Shown here: piece by piece, positions 27,236 to 36,276 of the stretch | Layout: each line of letters begins with the position of its first letter | How positions within the stretch are numbered: the stretch's first letter is position 1 | Source: an uncultured Clostridia bacterium | Lineage (GTDB): Bacteria; Bacillota; Clostridia; TANB77; CAG-508 | Assembly (NCBI GenBank): GCA_947626295.1 | Contig: CANQRS010000005.1 | Location: 1 to 36,276 of the forward strand | Length of the DNA stretch: 36,276 nucleotides | Reading direction: 5' to 3' | Position numbers and translations under genes: made by a program | Notes under the pieces: generated by a model | Databases searched by the model: none | Told to the model about the DNA's origin: nothing | Seen by the model: only the letters and a program-made list of their open reading frames with translations

Positions 27236-28216
27236 TTACTCGCATTTCACACTTATTCCACATTCTTTTAATATTGGAACAACTTCAATTTTAAATCTCT
27301 CAAAGTCTTCATTTTCCTCGTTGTCTTTACAGGTTATTTTTACACTTTTATATTCTTTTGAAACTGCATCTGTTAATATATTATCTATTACTTTTTGTCT
27401 TTTTTTGTAAGTTGATATATTTTCTTTTGATACATCTTTTTCAAGTACCTTTCCTTCTGTATCACTTGAACTACTTTCAAAATCTTCTCTTTCTGTAACA
27501 AAATTTGTTAGATTTTTACTTTTTACATAGCCTAAATTTCCATTTTGTGTTCTAACTTTTGCCCAGCCATCTTCTTCTGATACATAAATAACCCAACTTC
27601 CTTGCTTGACTCTTTCTACAGTTTTACTAAAATTACTTTGTTCACTTTTTACTGATACATTTTTAGCCAAATATGCTTTTTCCAATTTTTTTGAATAATA
27701 ATCTATAACTATATTGTTTGTATTTTGTATATACGAAAAATCTATATCATAGACATTTTCTAATTCTGAAATTGGGATATAAATTAATCCCTGTTCTGTT
27801 CTTTTAGCTTGTCCATTTATCTTTACCTTAGAGCCATTTATTTCTACTTCGTTGCTATCTATTTCTAGTGCTACTATTTTTTTATCTCCTGATGTTAATA
27901 TTAAATTACTATCTTCTTCAAAATATATTGTTTTATCTAAACATTTTTTTACATCTTCAAAACTTATATATACGATATCATTTTCAATGATTATTTCATC
28001 TTCTAATTCTGATGTGATGTTTTGATTGTCTATTATTAAGGAAACTTCTTGTGTGTCTTTATCTTGTGCTTTCCATTTACTAATTAATATTACTACAATT
28101 ATTATGACAATAGCTATTATTACAATATTTTTCTTGCCTTTAGTTGCACTTTTTGTTTTAGAGTTGTTATTTCCTTTTACACTATTTTTTTTAAGACTTA
28201 CCTTTTTCTTTGCCAT
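27236..28216 (-). CDS. Membrane-anchored protein: stalk/copper-amine-oxidase-N-like domain + bacterial SH3 + short C-terminal GH18-like remnant
   Basis: N-term TM; SH3-like VKQGSWVIYVSEEDGWAKVRTQNGNLGYVKSKNL; C-term RQKVIDNILTDAVSKEYKSVKITCKDNEENEDFERFKIEVVPILKECGISVKCE. Confidence 0.6.
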   Translation of the reverse strand: MAKKKVSLKKNSVKGNNNSKTKSATKGKKNIVIIAIVIIIVVILISKWKAQDKDTQEVSLIIDNQNITSELEDEIIIENDIVYISFEDVKKCLDKTIYFEEDSNLILTSGDKKIVALEIDSNEVEINGSKVKINGQAKRTEQGLIYIPISELENVYDIDFSYIQNTNNIVIDYYSKKLEKAYLAKNVSVKSEQSNFSKTVERVKQGSWVIYVSEEDGWAKVRTQNGNLGYVKSKNLTNFVTEREDFESSSSDTEGKVLEKDVSKENISTYKKRQKVIDNILTDAVSKEYKSVKITCKDNEENEDFERFKIEVVPILKECGISVKCE

Positions 28217-28230
28217 ATTATTAACTTCCT

Positions 28231-28905
28231 TTACATTTTTCTAAATACACCAATTACTTTTCCTAATATTTTGCAGTCTGGAACTATTATTGGCTCCATA
28301 GTAGAATTTTCTGGCTGTAGTCTTATATAATTTTTTTCTTTATAAAAAGTTTTTACTGTTGCCTCATCTTCTATTAAAGCTACTACTATTTCCCCATTTG
28401 TTGCATTATTTTGTTTTCTTACTAATATATAGTCTCCATCCAATATTCCCGCTTCTATCATACTTTCTCCTCTAACAGTTAGCATAAAACTATCTGAGTT
28501 ACCAACAAAATCTAATGGTATTGGAAATGTATCTGTTACATTTTCTACTGCCAAAATTGGAGCTCCAGCTGTAATTTTTCCAACAAGTGGTACATTTACC
28601 ATTTCTTTTTCTAAATAAAAATCTTTTTTTGCATTTCTTTCTACCATTTCTCCAGCGCTATTTTTTAATAACTTTAGTGTTCTACCTTTATTATTTTCTT
28701 TTTTTATAAAGCCTTCTTCACTTAGCCTAGCCAAATATCCGTGAACTGTTGCTGTGGATTTTAATCCTACTGCTTTACCTATTTCCCTTACTGATGGTGC
28801 ATATCCATTTTCTTGTACTGATTTTTCAATGAATTTTAAAATTGTCTTTTCTCTTTTATTTAACTCTCCATTTTTCTTTCTCTTTACTCTCTCTGTTTTT
28901 TCCAT
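28231..28905 (-). CDS. lexA: LexA repressor
   Basis: HTH REKTILKFIEKSVQENGYAPSVREIGKAVGLKSTATVHGYLARLSEEGFI; cleavage site AGAP; GESMIEAGILDGDYILVRKQ catalytic Ser; ATVKTFYKE Lys. Confidence 0.96.
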   Translation of the reverse strand: MEKTERVKRKKNGELNKREKTILKFIEKSVQENGYAPSVREIGKAVGLKSTATVHGYLARLSEEGFIKKENNKGRTLKLLKNSAGEMVERNAKKDFYLEKEMVNVPLVGKITAGAPILAVENVTDTFPIPLDFVGNSDSFMLTVRGESMIEAGILDGDYILVRKQNNATNGEIVVALIEDEATVKTFYKEKNYIRLQPENSTMEPIIVPDCKILGKVIGVFRKM

Positions 28906-28935
28906 AATATCACTCCCATTTTTTATTTGTATTGA

Positions 28936-28964
28936 ATTATATCATAGTATATTATTTTTGTCAA
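28936..28964 (-). promoter_or_regulatory. Consensus sigma-A promoter of lexA
   Basis: Minus strand TTGACA-17 nt-TATAAT (perfect consensus), ~30 nt upstream of lexA. Confidence 0.85.
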
Positions 28965-28988
28965 ACAGATTTTTGCTTTTTTGTTATT

Positions 28989-30926
28989 TTATCCATATAT
29001 ATTTTCTAAATCATCTACAAAACCTTTTAGTATAACAATTTTTATTGTAGTATCTTTTCCTTTTAAATAATCATTTATGATTTGCTTTAAAAGTCTCATA
29101 TTTGAACGTTCTTGGCTAACAACTTCTGGATGTAGCTCTGCTCTTTTATTCATTTTTTCTTTTATTATAACTATATCCTCATTACTTGCACAAGATATTC
29201 TTTGGAACATCTGGTAAGCATCAATATACTTAAATATTGGGATATCCATACATTCTTTATCAAATGTTTGATAAAATTGTTCCATTTTCATTGGTATACA
29301 CTTAAATATTTCATCTGCCTTTAATTCATATCCCTTCTCTAGCAACTCATTATTTAATTTATGAAATGTATCCATTACTTCTTGTACATCTGAAGATGAA
29401 TCATTATATACAGATATTCTCTCTAATTCTTCATCTACATTAGGAAAATATTTCGAATGAACAACCGATAAATTCATTCCCGCAATAAAATCTTCTTTTA
29501 AAGTTTTCAAATTATAGCTTATTAAATTATTTTTTGAAAAATATACATAATAAACATATAATTTAACTATATCTATTAACTCAAGTTTTCCTGACCTAAC
29601 ATCATTTAATGCCTCATAAACAATATCAAAAAATTTACTATCTGGTATTTTCCAATATTCTTCTACTAAAATCTTTTTATATGCAGGTATATTTCTTTCT
29701 CCACTCGAAGCTAATTCTGCATCTTCCATATCTTTTTTAAACATTTTCATATCAAAAATTCTTGTTCTTACATAATATTCTATAAATTTGAAAAATCTGT
29801 AATCTGCTTTAAAATTGTAATAATAGTTACTATCAAATTCTTTTATATAAAATTGTCTATTATCCATAAGAACTCTTGATGATACTAAAATTGCTTTATA
29901 TTCTTCGTTATTTTCTATATTTCTAAATTTTTCCTTTGTTATTTTTCCTGCCTTTATTTCAAATGATACTGCAATAGTAAATATCAACATAGTTTGCATT
30001 ACTACTTTATTTGTATTAGGGAAAAATTTATCAGTCATCTCATATATCTTTTTAAAATCATTTAAAGCTTGTTTTAATATACGTAGATTCCTTGTCCCAC
30101 TTCTATTAAAAGTAGACATTATAGAACCCGCATTTTCTCTTAAAAATTTGATTAAAGTTTTATTTGATTCATACCTCATCAATATTCCATTTATAATATA
30201 ATCAAACTTTGGTGCATATTCAAATGTTTCCCCTATCAACTTTTCTTTAATTCTCTCATAATCATTTGTTCTTTCAAAAACATTCTCAATTCTATCTTTA
30301 ATCTTTTCTATCATAGGAAGGTCATTATTATTTAATTCTCCTTGTTTGTCCAAAAGATATGTTGCAATAAATGTTTTCATTTCTAAGTTTTCATTTTTTA
30401 TTTTAGTCGCTAACTCTTTTTCATTACAAATTATTATTGTTTTTATATGGTCGTGTTCTACAAAGTTATTTATATATCCTAAAATATCTATAACATCTAC
30501 ATTTGCTCTTTCCAAGTCATCAAAACACAAAACTTTGTCATCAGTAGCAAAAAATTCTTCATAATCTACTTTTTCACCATTTGATGAAACGCCAAAAAAG
30601 TTCGCCATATCCAAACCTGTTTTTGCATACTCTGGAATAGCTGTTTGTTCGTGTGTAGCCATATACCTCTTTAAGTTTTTATCCATTAATTGTGTTGTTT
30701 CTATAAATATCTTTTTACTTATATCTTCTAAGTTTGATATACCATACAAAGACATATATATTGTTCTATATCTTTTTCCATTTAACTTTAATGATTCTAT
30801 TTTTTGCTTAATCCTATTATTCCAAAAATAAGTTTTTCCTGAACCCCATTCTCCATTTATCATTATCGCATAATCTGTATAATCTGACCTTACATAATCT
30901 AATATACTTTCCAATAAATCATCCAT
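28989..30926 (-). CDS. KAP-like P-loop NTPase (putative)
   Basis: Walker A IMINGEWGSGKTYFW, Walker B VLCFDDLERANVDVIDILGYIN, IIICNEKEL sensor-like segment; 645 aa, long helical C-terminal part. RBS AAAGGAA; 24 nt from comF. Confidence 0.7.
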   Translation of the reverse strand: MDDLLESILDYVRSDYTDYAIMINGEWGSGKTYFWNNRIKQKIESLKLNGKRYRTIYMSLYGISNLEDISKKIFIETTQLMDKNLKRYMATHEQTAIPEYAKTGLDMANFFGVSSNGEKVDYEEFFATDDKVLCFDDLERANVDVIDILGYINNFVEHDHIKTIIICNEKELATKIKNENLEMKTFIATYLLDKQGELNNNDLPMIEKIKDRIENVFERTNDYERIKEKLIGETFEYAPKFDYIINGILMRYESNKTLIKFLRENAGSIMSTFNRSGTRNLRILKQALNDFKKIYEMTDKFFPNTNKVVMQTMLIFTIAVSFEIKAGKITKEKFRNIENNEEYKAILVSSRVLMDNRQFYIKEFDSNYYYNFKADYRFFKFIEYYVRTRIFDMKMFKKDMEDAELASSGERNIPAYKKILVEEYWKIPDSKFFDIVYEALNDVRSGKLELIDIVKLYVYYVYFSKNNLISYNLKTLKEDFIAGMNLSVVHSKYFPNVDEELERISVYNDSSSDVQEVMDTFHKLNNELLEKGYELKADEIFKCIPMKMEQFYQTFDKECMDIPIFKYIDAYQMFQRISCASNEDIVIIKEKMNKRAELHPEVVSQERSNMRLLKQIINDYLKGKDTTIKIVILKGFVDDLENIYG

Positions 30927-30949
30927 TTCTTCTGTTCCTTTCTATTTTT

Positions 30950-31582
30950 TTAATCTTTCGCTATTGTGAATATTCCTACTTCTGTAGCACCTGCATTTTT
31001 AAGCACCCTGCTACATTCATTTACAGTATTGCCTGTAGTAAATATATCATCAATAAGCAAAATTTTCTTTCCCTTGATTTTTTCTGTTTTTGTAACACTA
31101 TAGACGTCTCTCACATTTTTCTCTCTATCTTCTTTATCTAATGAACTTTGCATTTTATTATCTCTTATTTTTGTCAATATTCTATCATTATGTTCCAAAT
31201 TAAAATTTTTTGCTATATTTTTTGAAATTATAGCAGACTGATTATATCCCCTTTGTTTCAATCTTTTTTTACTTATTGGAACTGGGATTATTATATCATA
31301 TTTTTTTATTTGTACATACATTTTTTCACTATTTTTCAAAAAATTTACAAAAGTCCTATAAATATATGGCTTTTCATTAAACTTATAGTTTAAAATTGCA
31401 TTTCTAATTTCTCCACCATATTGAAAAAGATATATATGTGTTTCAAAATATCCTGTAGTATTTCTATAATCCTCCACCATAAAAGCAGCCTTTTTCGTCA
31501 AACTAATTTCACATTTTCTACAAATTGATTTTTTGCCTATTCTTCCACATATTCCACACACTTGCGGATAAATTATATTCAA
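30950..31582 (-). CDS. comF: ComF family phosphoribosyltransferase-like protein
   Basis: Zn ribbon CGICGRIGKKSICRKC; IIPVPISKKRLKQRGYNQSAIISK; KILLIDDIFTTGNTVNECSRVLKNAGA PRPP motif. Confidence 0.93.
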   Translation of the reverse strand: MNIIYPQVCGICGRIGKKSICRKCEISLTKKAAFMVEDYRNTTGYFETHIYLFQYGGEIRNAILNYKFNEKPYIYRTFVNFLKNSEKMYVQIKKYDIIIPVPISKKRLKQRGYNQSAIISKNIAKNFNLEHNDRILTKIRDNKMQSSLDKEDREKNVRDVYSVTKTEKIKGKKILLIDDIFTTGNTVNECSRVLKNAGATEVGIFTIAKD

Positions 31583-31596
31583 AATTTTATCAAAAA

Positions 31597-33837
31597 TTAC
31601 TCTTTTCCTCCTAATTTGAATTTCAATCCTGTATTTCTTTTTTTGCTATCAACATTTTGTATCATAAAATTGACAATATTTCTATCTCCTATAATAATTA
31701 GAAGCTCTTTTGCCCTTGTAATACCAGTATATAAAATATTTCTAGTCAACAAAACTGGCGCAACTTTAGGTACACACATAATTACAACATCATATTCACT
31801 CCCTTGTGACTTATGAATTGTTATAGCATAACTATGTTCAATTTGCTCTAATTCCGAAAAATCATACCAAGCCATTTTATCATCATCAAACTTAATTTCT
31901 ACCTTTTTCTCATTTTCAATTATTGCTGTAATCGTTCCAATTTCTCCATTAAATACACCTGTACCATTTTTTGTCTCATCATCACATTTTTCCCAATATA
32001 TATCATAATTATTCTTTATCTGCATTATTCTATCTCCAACTCTAAATACTACCCCATTAGAATGTTTTTCCGCCTTAGTTTCGCTATATGGATTTAATAT
32101 TTGTTGTAAATACCCATTTAATTCCTTAGTTCCAAGCATTCCTTTTTTAGTTGGTGTCAAAATTTGAATGTTAGAAAAAAAGTCATAATCTCCATAATTC
32201 TTTAGCCTACCTGTACATAAAGAGCTTATTTGAGCTAATACTTTTGTTGGATTAGTCTCATTTATAACAAAAAAATCATCTTTTGAGTCTTTTTCAATTT
32301 CTTCCTTTGTTATAAAATCCTCCCCATTATTTACCCTATGTGCATTTACTACAATCTTACTTTTAGCAGCTTGTCTAAAAACCTTATCTAAATGAATAGT
32401 AGCAATTTTTTCCGAATCAATTAAATCTTTTAAAACACTTCCTGGTCCAACTGATGGTAATTGGTCAATATCTCCAACTAAAATTAATTTTGTTCCTTGA
32501 TATATGGAACTTACCAAATAATTCATCAAAAAAATATCTACCATAGACATTTCATCTACAATTATTAAATCTGCATCTATTGGTGTACTTTGATATTCCA
32601 CATTATTTTTTAAATACACATCTTCATCAAACTTACCAATTTCTAATAATCTATGTAATGTACTTGCTTCTCTCCCTGTAGTTTCTGTCATTCTTTTCGC
32701 TGCCCTACCTGTTGGGGCACACAATACCACCTTGTTCTTTCTTGCCTCATAAATTTCTATTATTGATTTTATAATTGTTGTTTTACCTGTACCAGGTCCA
32801 CCTGTTATTATAGTAACATTATTATCATTTACTGCCCTTATTGCATCTTTTTGTTTTTCTGACAAACTTATATCATCTAAAAATTCATTCTTCTTTAACT
32901 CTACGTCAATATTTTTTATATATTTTAAATTTTTCGCATTATCTAAATACAATATTTTTTTTGCAATATTCATTTCAGTTCTATAAAATGCTCCTAAATA
33001 AATCCATCTGTCTCCATTTTCTCTTTCTTCCTCATAAATCTCCTCTGCAACTTTTAAATTTATAATACTATTTTCTACATACTCTTGTTCTACACCAAGC
33101 AAAGTTTTTACATATTCTATTAAATTATCTTTTAATGTACAACAATGACCATTTTGTGTTATCTTTAAAAGTGCATATTTTATACAACTTTTTATTCTTT
33201 TTTCATTATTTATATCGATTCCAATATCTATAGCCATTTTATCAATTTGTTTAAAATCAATACCTCTTACTATATCTATTAACTCATAAGGATTAGCCTG
33301 TATTTGTTCTATTGCACCAACTCCAAATTTGTCATACACCTTTTTAGCATTCTCTGCACCTATTCCAAACTTTTCTAAAAAGCCTACTATCTGCCACATT
33401 TCCCAATGCTCTATAAAACTTTCTGATATCTCTAAAGCTTTACTCTTAGTTATTCCCCTTATACTGCCTAATTTTAGTGGCTGAAACTTTATTACATTTA
33501 TTGTATCTTCTCCAAAAGTATCTACAATTCTTTTAGCTGTGGACTTTCCAATACCCTTTATAGTCCCATTAGCCAAATATTTCTCTAAAGCTTCTAAAGT
33601 TTGAGGCATCAACTTTTCAAATGTTTCTACCCTAAATTGTCTACCATATTCTCTATGTTCAACAAATTTACCAATTATCTTCAACTCATCTCCCTGAGTT
33701 ACAAATGGCATATAACCTACAATTATTATGGAATTACTATCTTGTCCGTCTATCTCATCTGCATACATCTCTGCTATAGTGTAACTATTAATTTCATTTT
33801 GGAATATTACTGTTGTTATCTCTCCTTTTAGTTCCAA
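31597..33837 (-). CDS. recD2: RecD2-type ATP-dependent DNA helicase
   Basis: N-term OB/HhH region; ITGGPGTGKTTIIKSI, LCAPTGRAAKRMTETTGREASTLHRLL, IIVDEMSMVD, VGDIDQLPSVGPGSVLKDLI, YAITIHKSQGSEYDVVIM. Confidence 0.95.
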   Translation of the reverse strand: MELKGEITTVIFQNEINSYTIAEMYADEIDGQDSNSIIIVGYMPFVTQGDELKIIGKFVEHREYGRQFRVETFEKLMPQTLEALEKYLANGTIKGIGKSTAKRIVDTFGEDTINVIKFQPLKLGSIRGITKSKALEISESFIEHWEMWQIVGFLEKFGIGAENAKKVYDKFGVGAIEQIQANPYELIDIVRGIDFKQIDKMAIDIGIDINNEKRIKSCIKYALLKITQNGHCCTLKDNLIEYVKTLLGVEQEYVENSIINLKVAEEIYEEERENGDRWIYLGAFYRTEMNIAKKILYLDNAKNLKYIKNIDVELKKNEFLDDISLSEKQKDAIRAVNDNNVTIITGGPGTGKTTIIKSIIEIYEARKNKVVLCAPTGRAAKRMTETTGREASTLHRLLEIGKFDEDVYLKNNVEYQSTPIDADLIIVDEMSMVDIFLMNYLVSSIYQGTKLILVGDIDQLPSVGPGSVLKDLIDSEKIATIHLDKVFRQAAKSKIVVNAHRVNNGEDFITKEEIEKDSKDDFFVINETNPTKVLAQISSLCTGRLKNYGDYDFFSNIQILTPTKKGMLGTKELNGYLQQILNPYSETKAEKHSNGVVFRVGDRIMQIKNNYDIYWEKCDDETKNGTGVFNGEIGTITAIIENEKKVEIKFDDDKMAWYDFSELEQIEHSYAITIHKSQGSEYDVVIMCVPKVAPVLLTRNILYTGITRAKELLIIIGDRNIVNFMIQNVDSKKRNTGLKFKLGGKE

Positions 33838-33918
33838 CTTTCTCCTCCCACATTTTTGTATTTTTTATATTCTAACATATTTATAATATTTCCTCAACAT
33901 AAAATTATAAAATTTACC

Positions 33919-33950
33919 AAAAAAAGTATATTGATTATACCTCAATATAC
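33919..33950 (-). terminator. Intrinsic terminator of mtaB
   Basis: Minus strand GTATATTGA-ggtataa-TCAATATAC then TTTTTTT. Confidence 0.8.
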
Positions 33951-33954
33951 CTTC

Positions 33955-35253
33955 TTACTTTCCATAAACTCCATCTTTATCTGCTTCATAAATTTTTAAT
34001 TTTACAATTTTATTTTCTAAATTAATATCTGATTTTGTTTTTACGACAACATAATTTCTAGTATGACCTACATAATAATCTTGCTGTTTTTCTTCAATTA
34101 ATACTTCCATTTCTTTTCCAATGTATTTTTTATTATATTCTAACTGATTTTGATTTGAAAGTTCTATTAATTTCTTGCTTCTTTCTTCTTTTATTTCCCC
34201 GCTTACCTGATTTTCCATACTAGCTGCTACTGTTCCATCTCTTTTTGAATATTTGAATATATGTGTTTTATAAAACTTTATTTCTTTTAAAAACTCATAA
34301 GTTTTCAAAAACTCCTCTTCATCTTCTCCGGGAAATCCTACTATTATATCTGTTGTCAAATTTACATTTTCAAAATTATCTCTTAATATATCTACCGATT
34401 TTTTAAACTCTTTTATACTATATTTTCTGTTCATTCTCTTTAAAGTTTCATCACAACCGCTTTGCAATGACAAATGAAATTGCTCACATATCTTGTCCAA
34501 TTTCTTTAGTCTTTGAACAAATTCCTCTGTTATTATTGTTGGCTCCAATGAACCTAATCTAATTCTTTCTATACCTTGTACATTGTTTAAATCCTCAAGT
34601 AAATCTATTAATCTATATTCAGACTCGAAATCTTTTCCATAAGACGCAATATGTATGCCAGTTAAAACAATTTCTTTAATTCCTCGCTTTGAAATTTCTT
34701 CCGCTTCTTTTATAATATTTTCCTTTTTTCTGCTCCTAATTCTACCCCTTGCATACGGTATCAAACAATATGTACAAAAATTATTGCATCCATCTTGTAT
34801 TTTTATAGTTGTTCTTGACTTTTCTGTATATGATATACAACCATACTCATCAAATTCTTCTTGTTTAGCTATATCTGATACTTGTACTACTTTTTTTTCT
34901 TTTTGTTCAAGATAATCTTCTATATATTTGATAATATCTTTTTTTTCTTTATTTCCTAATACAATATCAATTTCTTCCATTTGTTCCAAAATTTCTCTTG
35001 CAACTTGCGCATAACAACCTACAGCAACTACTATAGCATCTTTGTTTATTTGTTTTACCTTTCTCAATGCTTGTCTTGACTTTCTATCTGATATATTAGT
35101 TACTGTACACGTATTTACTATATACACATCTGGTATATCTTTTAATTCGCATATTTGATGACCTGCTTCTATAAATTTTTGCATCATCGCATTTGTTTCG
35201 TACTGATTTGTTTTACACCCTAACGTTAATATTGCTATTTTATATTTCTTCAT
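33955..35253 (-). CDS. mtaB: tRNA (N6-threonylcarbamoyladenosine(37)-C2)-methylthiotransferase
   Basis: KIAILTLGCKTNQYETNAM, VNTCTVTNISDRKSRQALR, radical SAM CNNFCTYCLIPYARGRIRSR, SLQSGCDETLKRMNR, IIVGFPGEDEEEF, TRAM-like tail. Confidence 0.95.
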   Translation of the reverse strand: MKKYKIAILTLGCKTNQYETNAMMQKFIEAGHQICELKDIPDVYIVNTCTVTNISDRKSRQALRKVKQINKDAIVVAVGCYAQVAREILEQMEEIDIVLGNKEKKDIIKYIEDYLEQKEKKVVQVSDIAKQEEFDEYGCISYTEKSRTTIKIQDGCNNFCTYCLIPYARGRIRSRKKENIIKEAEEISKRGIKEIVLTGIHIASYGKDFESEYRLIDLLEDLNNVQGIERIRLGSLEPTIITEEFVQRLKKLDKICEQFHLSLQSGCDETLKRMNRKYSIKEFKKSVDILRDNFENVNLTTDIIVGFPGEDEEEFLKTYEFLKEIKFYKTHIFKYSKRDGTVAASMENQVSGEIKEERSKKLIELSNQNQLEYNKKYIGKEMEVLIEEKQQDYYVGHTRNYVVVKTKSDINLENKIVKLKIYEADKDGVYGK

Positions 35254-35271
35254 TTTCTGTTCCTATCACTC

Positions 35272-35847
35272 TTATGCTTCCGTTGTTTTACTAGGATTTT
35301 CTCCATTAAAAGGAATAAATTTTTCAACAACATTTTCTTTTACTTCATTATTTCCTCTAAATAACATAAATGAATTATTAATTTTTGATTCAACTAATTC
35401 TTCCATTTCATCTTTACTTGATTGCTCCGCTAAAACTAATTCACTGACTAAAATTTGCTTTGCATTTACAAGCATTTTCTTTTCTCCTGTTGAAAGACCT
35501 TTTTCTTTTTGTTTAAAGCTTAAATTTCTTACTACATCTGCTATCTCATATATATCTCCGCTTTTTAGTTTGTCCATATTATCTCTATATCTTTTATTCC
35601 AGTTTTTATCCATTTCTGTCTCATCTTGTGATAATAATTTAAACACTTTATCTGCTGAACTTTTATCTATTATATTTCTTACGCCTACCTTTTCTGCTTT
35701 GTCTATAGGCACCATAACCTTTACCTCTCCAGGCATTTTTAATATGTAATATGATTGTTTTTCCCCTAAAATATTTTTTTCCTCTATTGAATCTATTGTT
35801 CCTGCTCCGTGCATTGGATATACTATTTTATCTCCTATATTAAACAT
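35272..35847 (-). CDS. CarD/CdnL-family transcription regulator
   Basis: FNIGDKIVYPMHGAGTIDSIEEKNILGEKQSYYILKMPGEVKVMVPIDKAEKVGVRNI; C-terminal helical domain. Confidence 0.93.
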   Translation of the reverse strand: MFNIGDKIVYPMHGAGTIDSIEEKNILGEKQSYYILKMPGEVKVMVPIDKAEKVGVRNIIDKSSADKVFKLLSQDETEMDKNWNKRYRDNMDKLKSGDIYEIADVVRNLSFKQKEKGLSTGEKKMLVNAKQILVSELVLAEQSSKDEMEELVESKINNSFMLFRGNNEVKENVVEKFIPFNGENPSKTTEA

Positions 35848-35905
35848 AAAAGCTTACGCTCCTTTCAGCCAATTTTTTATTTCCCCTTAATTAAACACCA
35901 TCTAT

Positions 35906-35934
35906 ATTATACTACAAATTTTGGAAAAAGTCAA
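35906..35934 (-). promoter_or_regulatory. Sigma-A promoter of carD-family gene
   Basis: Minus strand TTGACT-17 nt-TATAAT. Confidence 0.8.
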
Positions 35935-35969
35935 AGATTTTTCGTGTTACTTTTTTAATTTTTTATTTA

Positions 35970-36276
35970 TTATCTATAATCTATTAAATTTTTACCATTT
36001 GCTTTCCTTTCTTCCAATTCCTCCCTTAGTACCTCTAGCAAATCATCAAACTCTATTCCAAATTTTTCTATAGTCATATCTAATATTTCATTTTTCTTAT
36101 ACCCAAAATTATACAACTCATTTAAATACTCTATTATATTGTGTCGCTCCTCTCTCAATATGTGATTCATCACTTGTTTTTCAACATCTTCCTCTGTATC
36201 TTCAACTTCCAACCCTTGACCTTCTGTTCCCCTTGTACCTCGTTCTCTAAACAGAATATAATATGACTCAGTACTA
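35970..36276 (-). CDS. Hypothetical protein, 5'-partial (ORF open to window end)
   Basis: Reading frame of the listed 80-aa ORF continues upstream without stop: ...TESYYILFRERGTRGTEGQGLEVEDTEEDVEKQVMNHILREE...; the listed TTG start is therefore doubtful. Confidence 0.6.
   Translation of the reverse strand, partial: STESYYILFRERGTRGTEGQGLEVEDTEEDVEKQVMNHILREERHNIIEYLNELYNFGYKKNEILDMTIEKFGIEFDDLLEVLREELEERKANGKNLIDYR

Noticed and set aside
29105-29112. GAACGTTC inside the KAP gene considered as a LexA box
   Set aside because: Lacks the 4-nt central spacer of GAACnnnnGTTC and is intragenic.
1-36276. tRNA, rRNA, IS element, prophage or CRISPR array
   Set aside because: No cloverleaf-like or rRNA sequence, transposase, integrase or phage structural gene, nor short regular repeats recognised by eye; a tool scan would be needed for certainty.

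Overview
AT-rich Bacillota/Clostridia-like chromosomal window, almost entirely coding on the minus strand and mostly housekeeping. In coordinate order it holds: partial adhE; a polytopic membrane protein; dut; rlmB-type methyltransferase; mgtC (+ strand); hpf; a SWIM/SNF2 helicase; a P-loop/Asp23-like fusion; GT2; a DUF1540-like small protein; recO-yqzL-era-rseP-cdsA-uppS-ispA-frr-pyrH; a Cys-rich mini-protein; ftsI/spoVD-ftsL-rsmH-mraZ; a 5xFN3-GH25 lysozyme; dapA; mltG; a stalk/SH3 protein; lexA; a KAP-like P-loop NTPase; comF; recD2; mtaB; carD; and a partial unknown ORF. The most unusual observation is that two genes (the membrane protein at 1344-3054 and recO) are each split by a +1 frameshift. 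In both, the zero frame meets a CGG codon at or just after the point where the frame must change, and skipping one base gives a GGN (Gly) codon that continues the expected protein. By hand scan I found no other in-frame CGG codon in any confident CDS here. This suggests, but does not prove, +1 recoding at a very rare or unassigned CGG codon. Other notable items: a textbook MraZ operator, a hairpin lying between a strong Shine-Dalgarno and the GH25 start codon, a PDZ-less RseP, a KAP NTPase inserted between comF and lexA, a degenerate purine-rich spacer between mraZ and rsmH, and three small genes missed by the ORF track.
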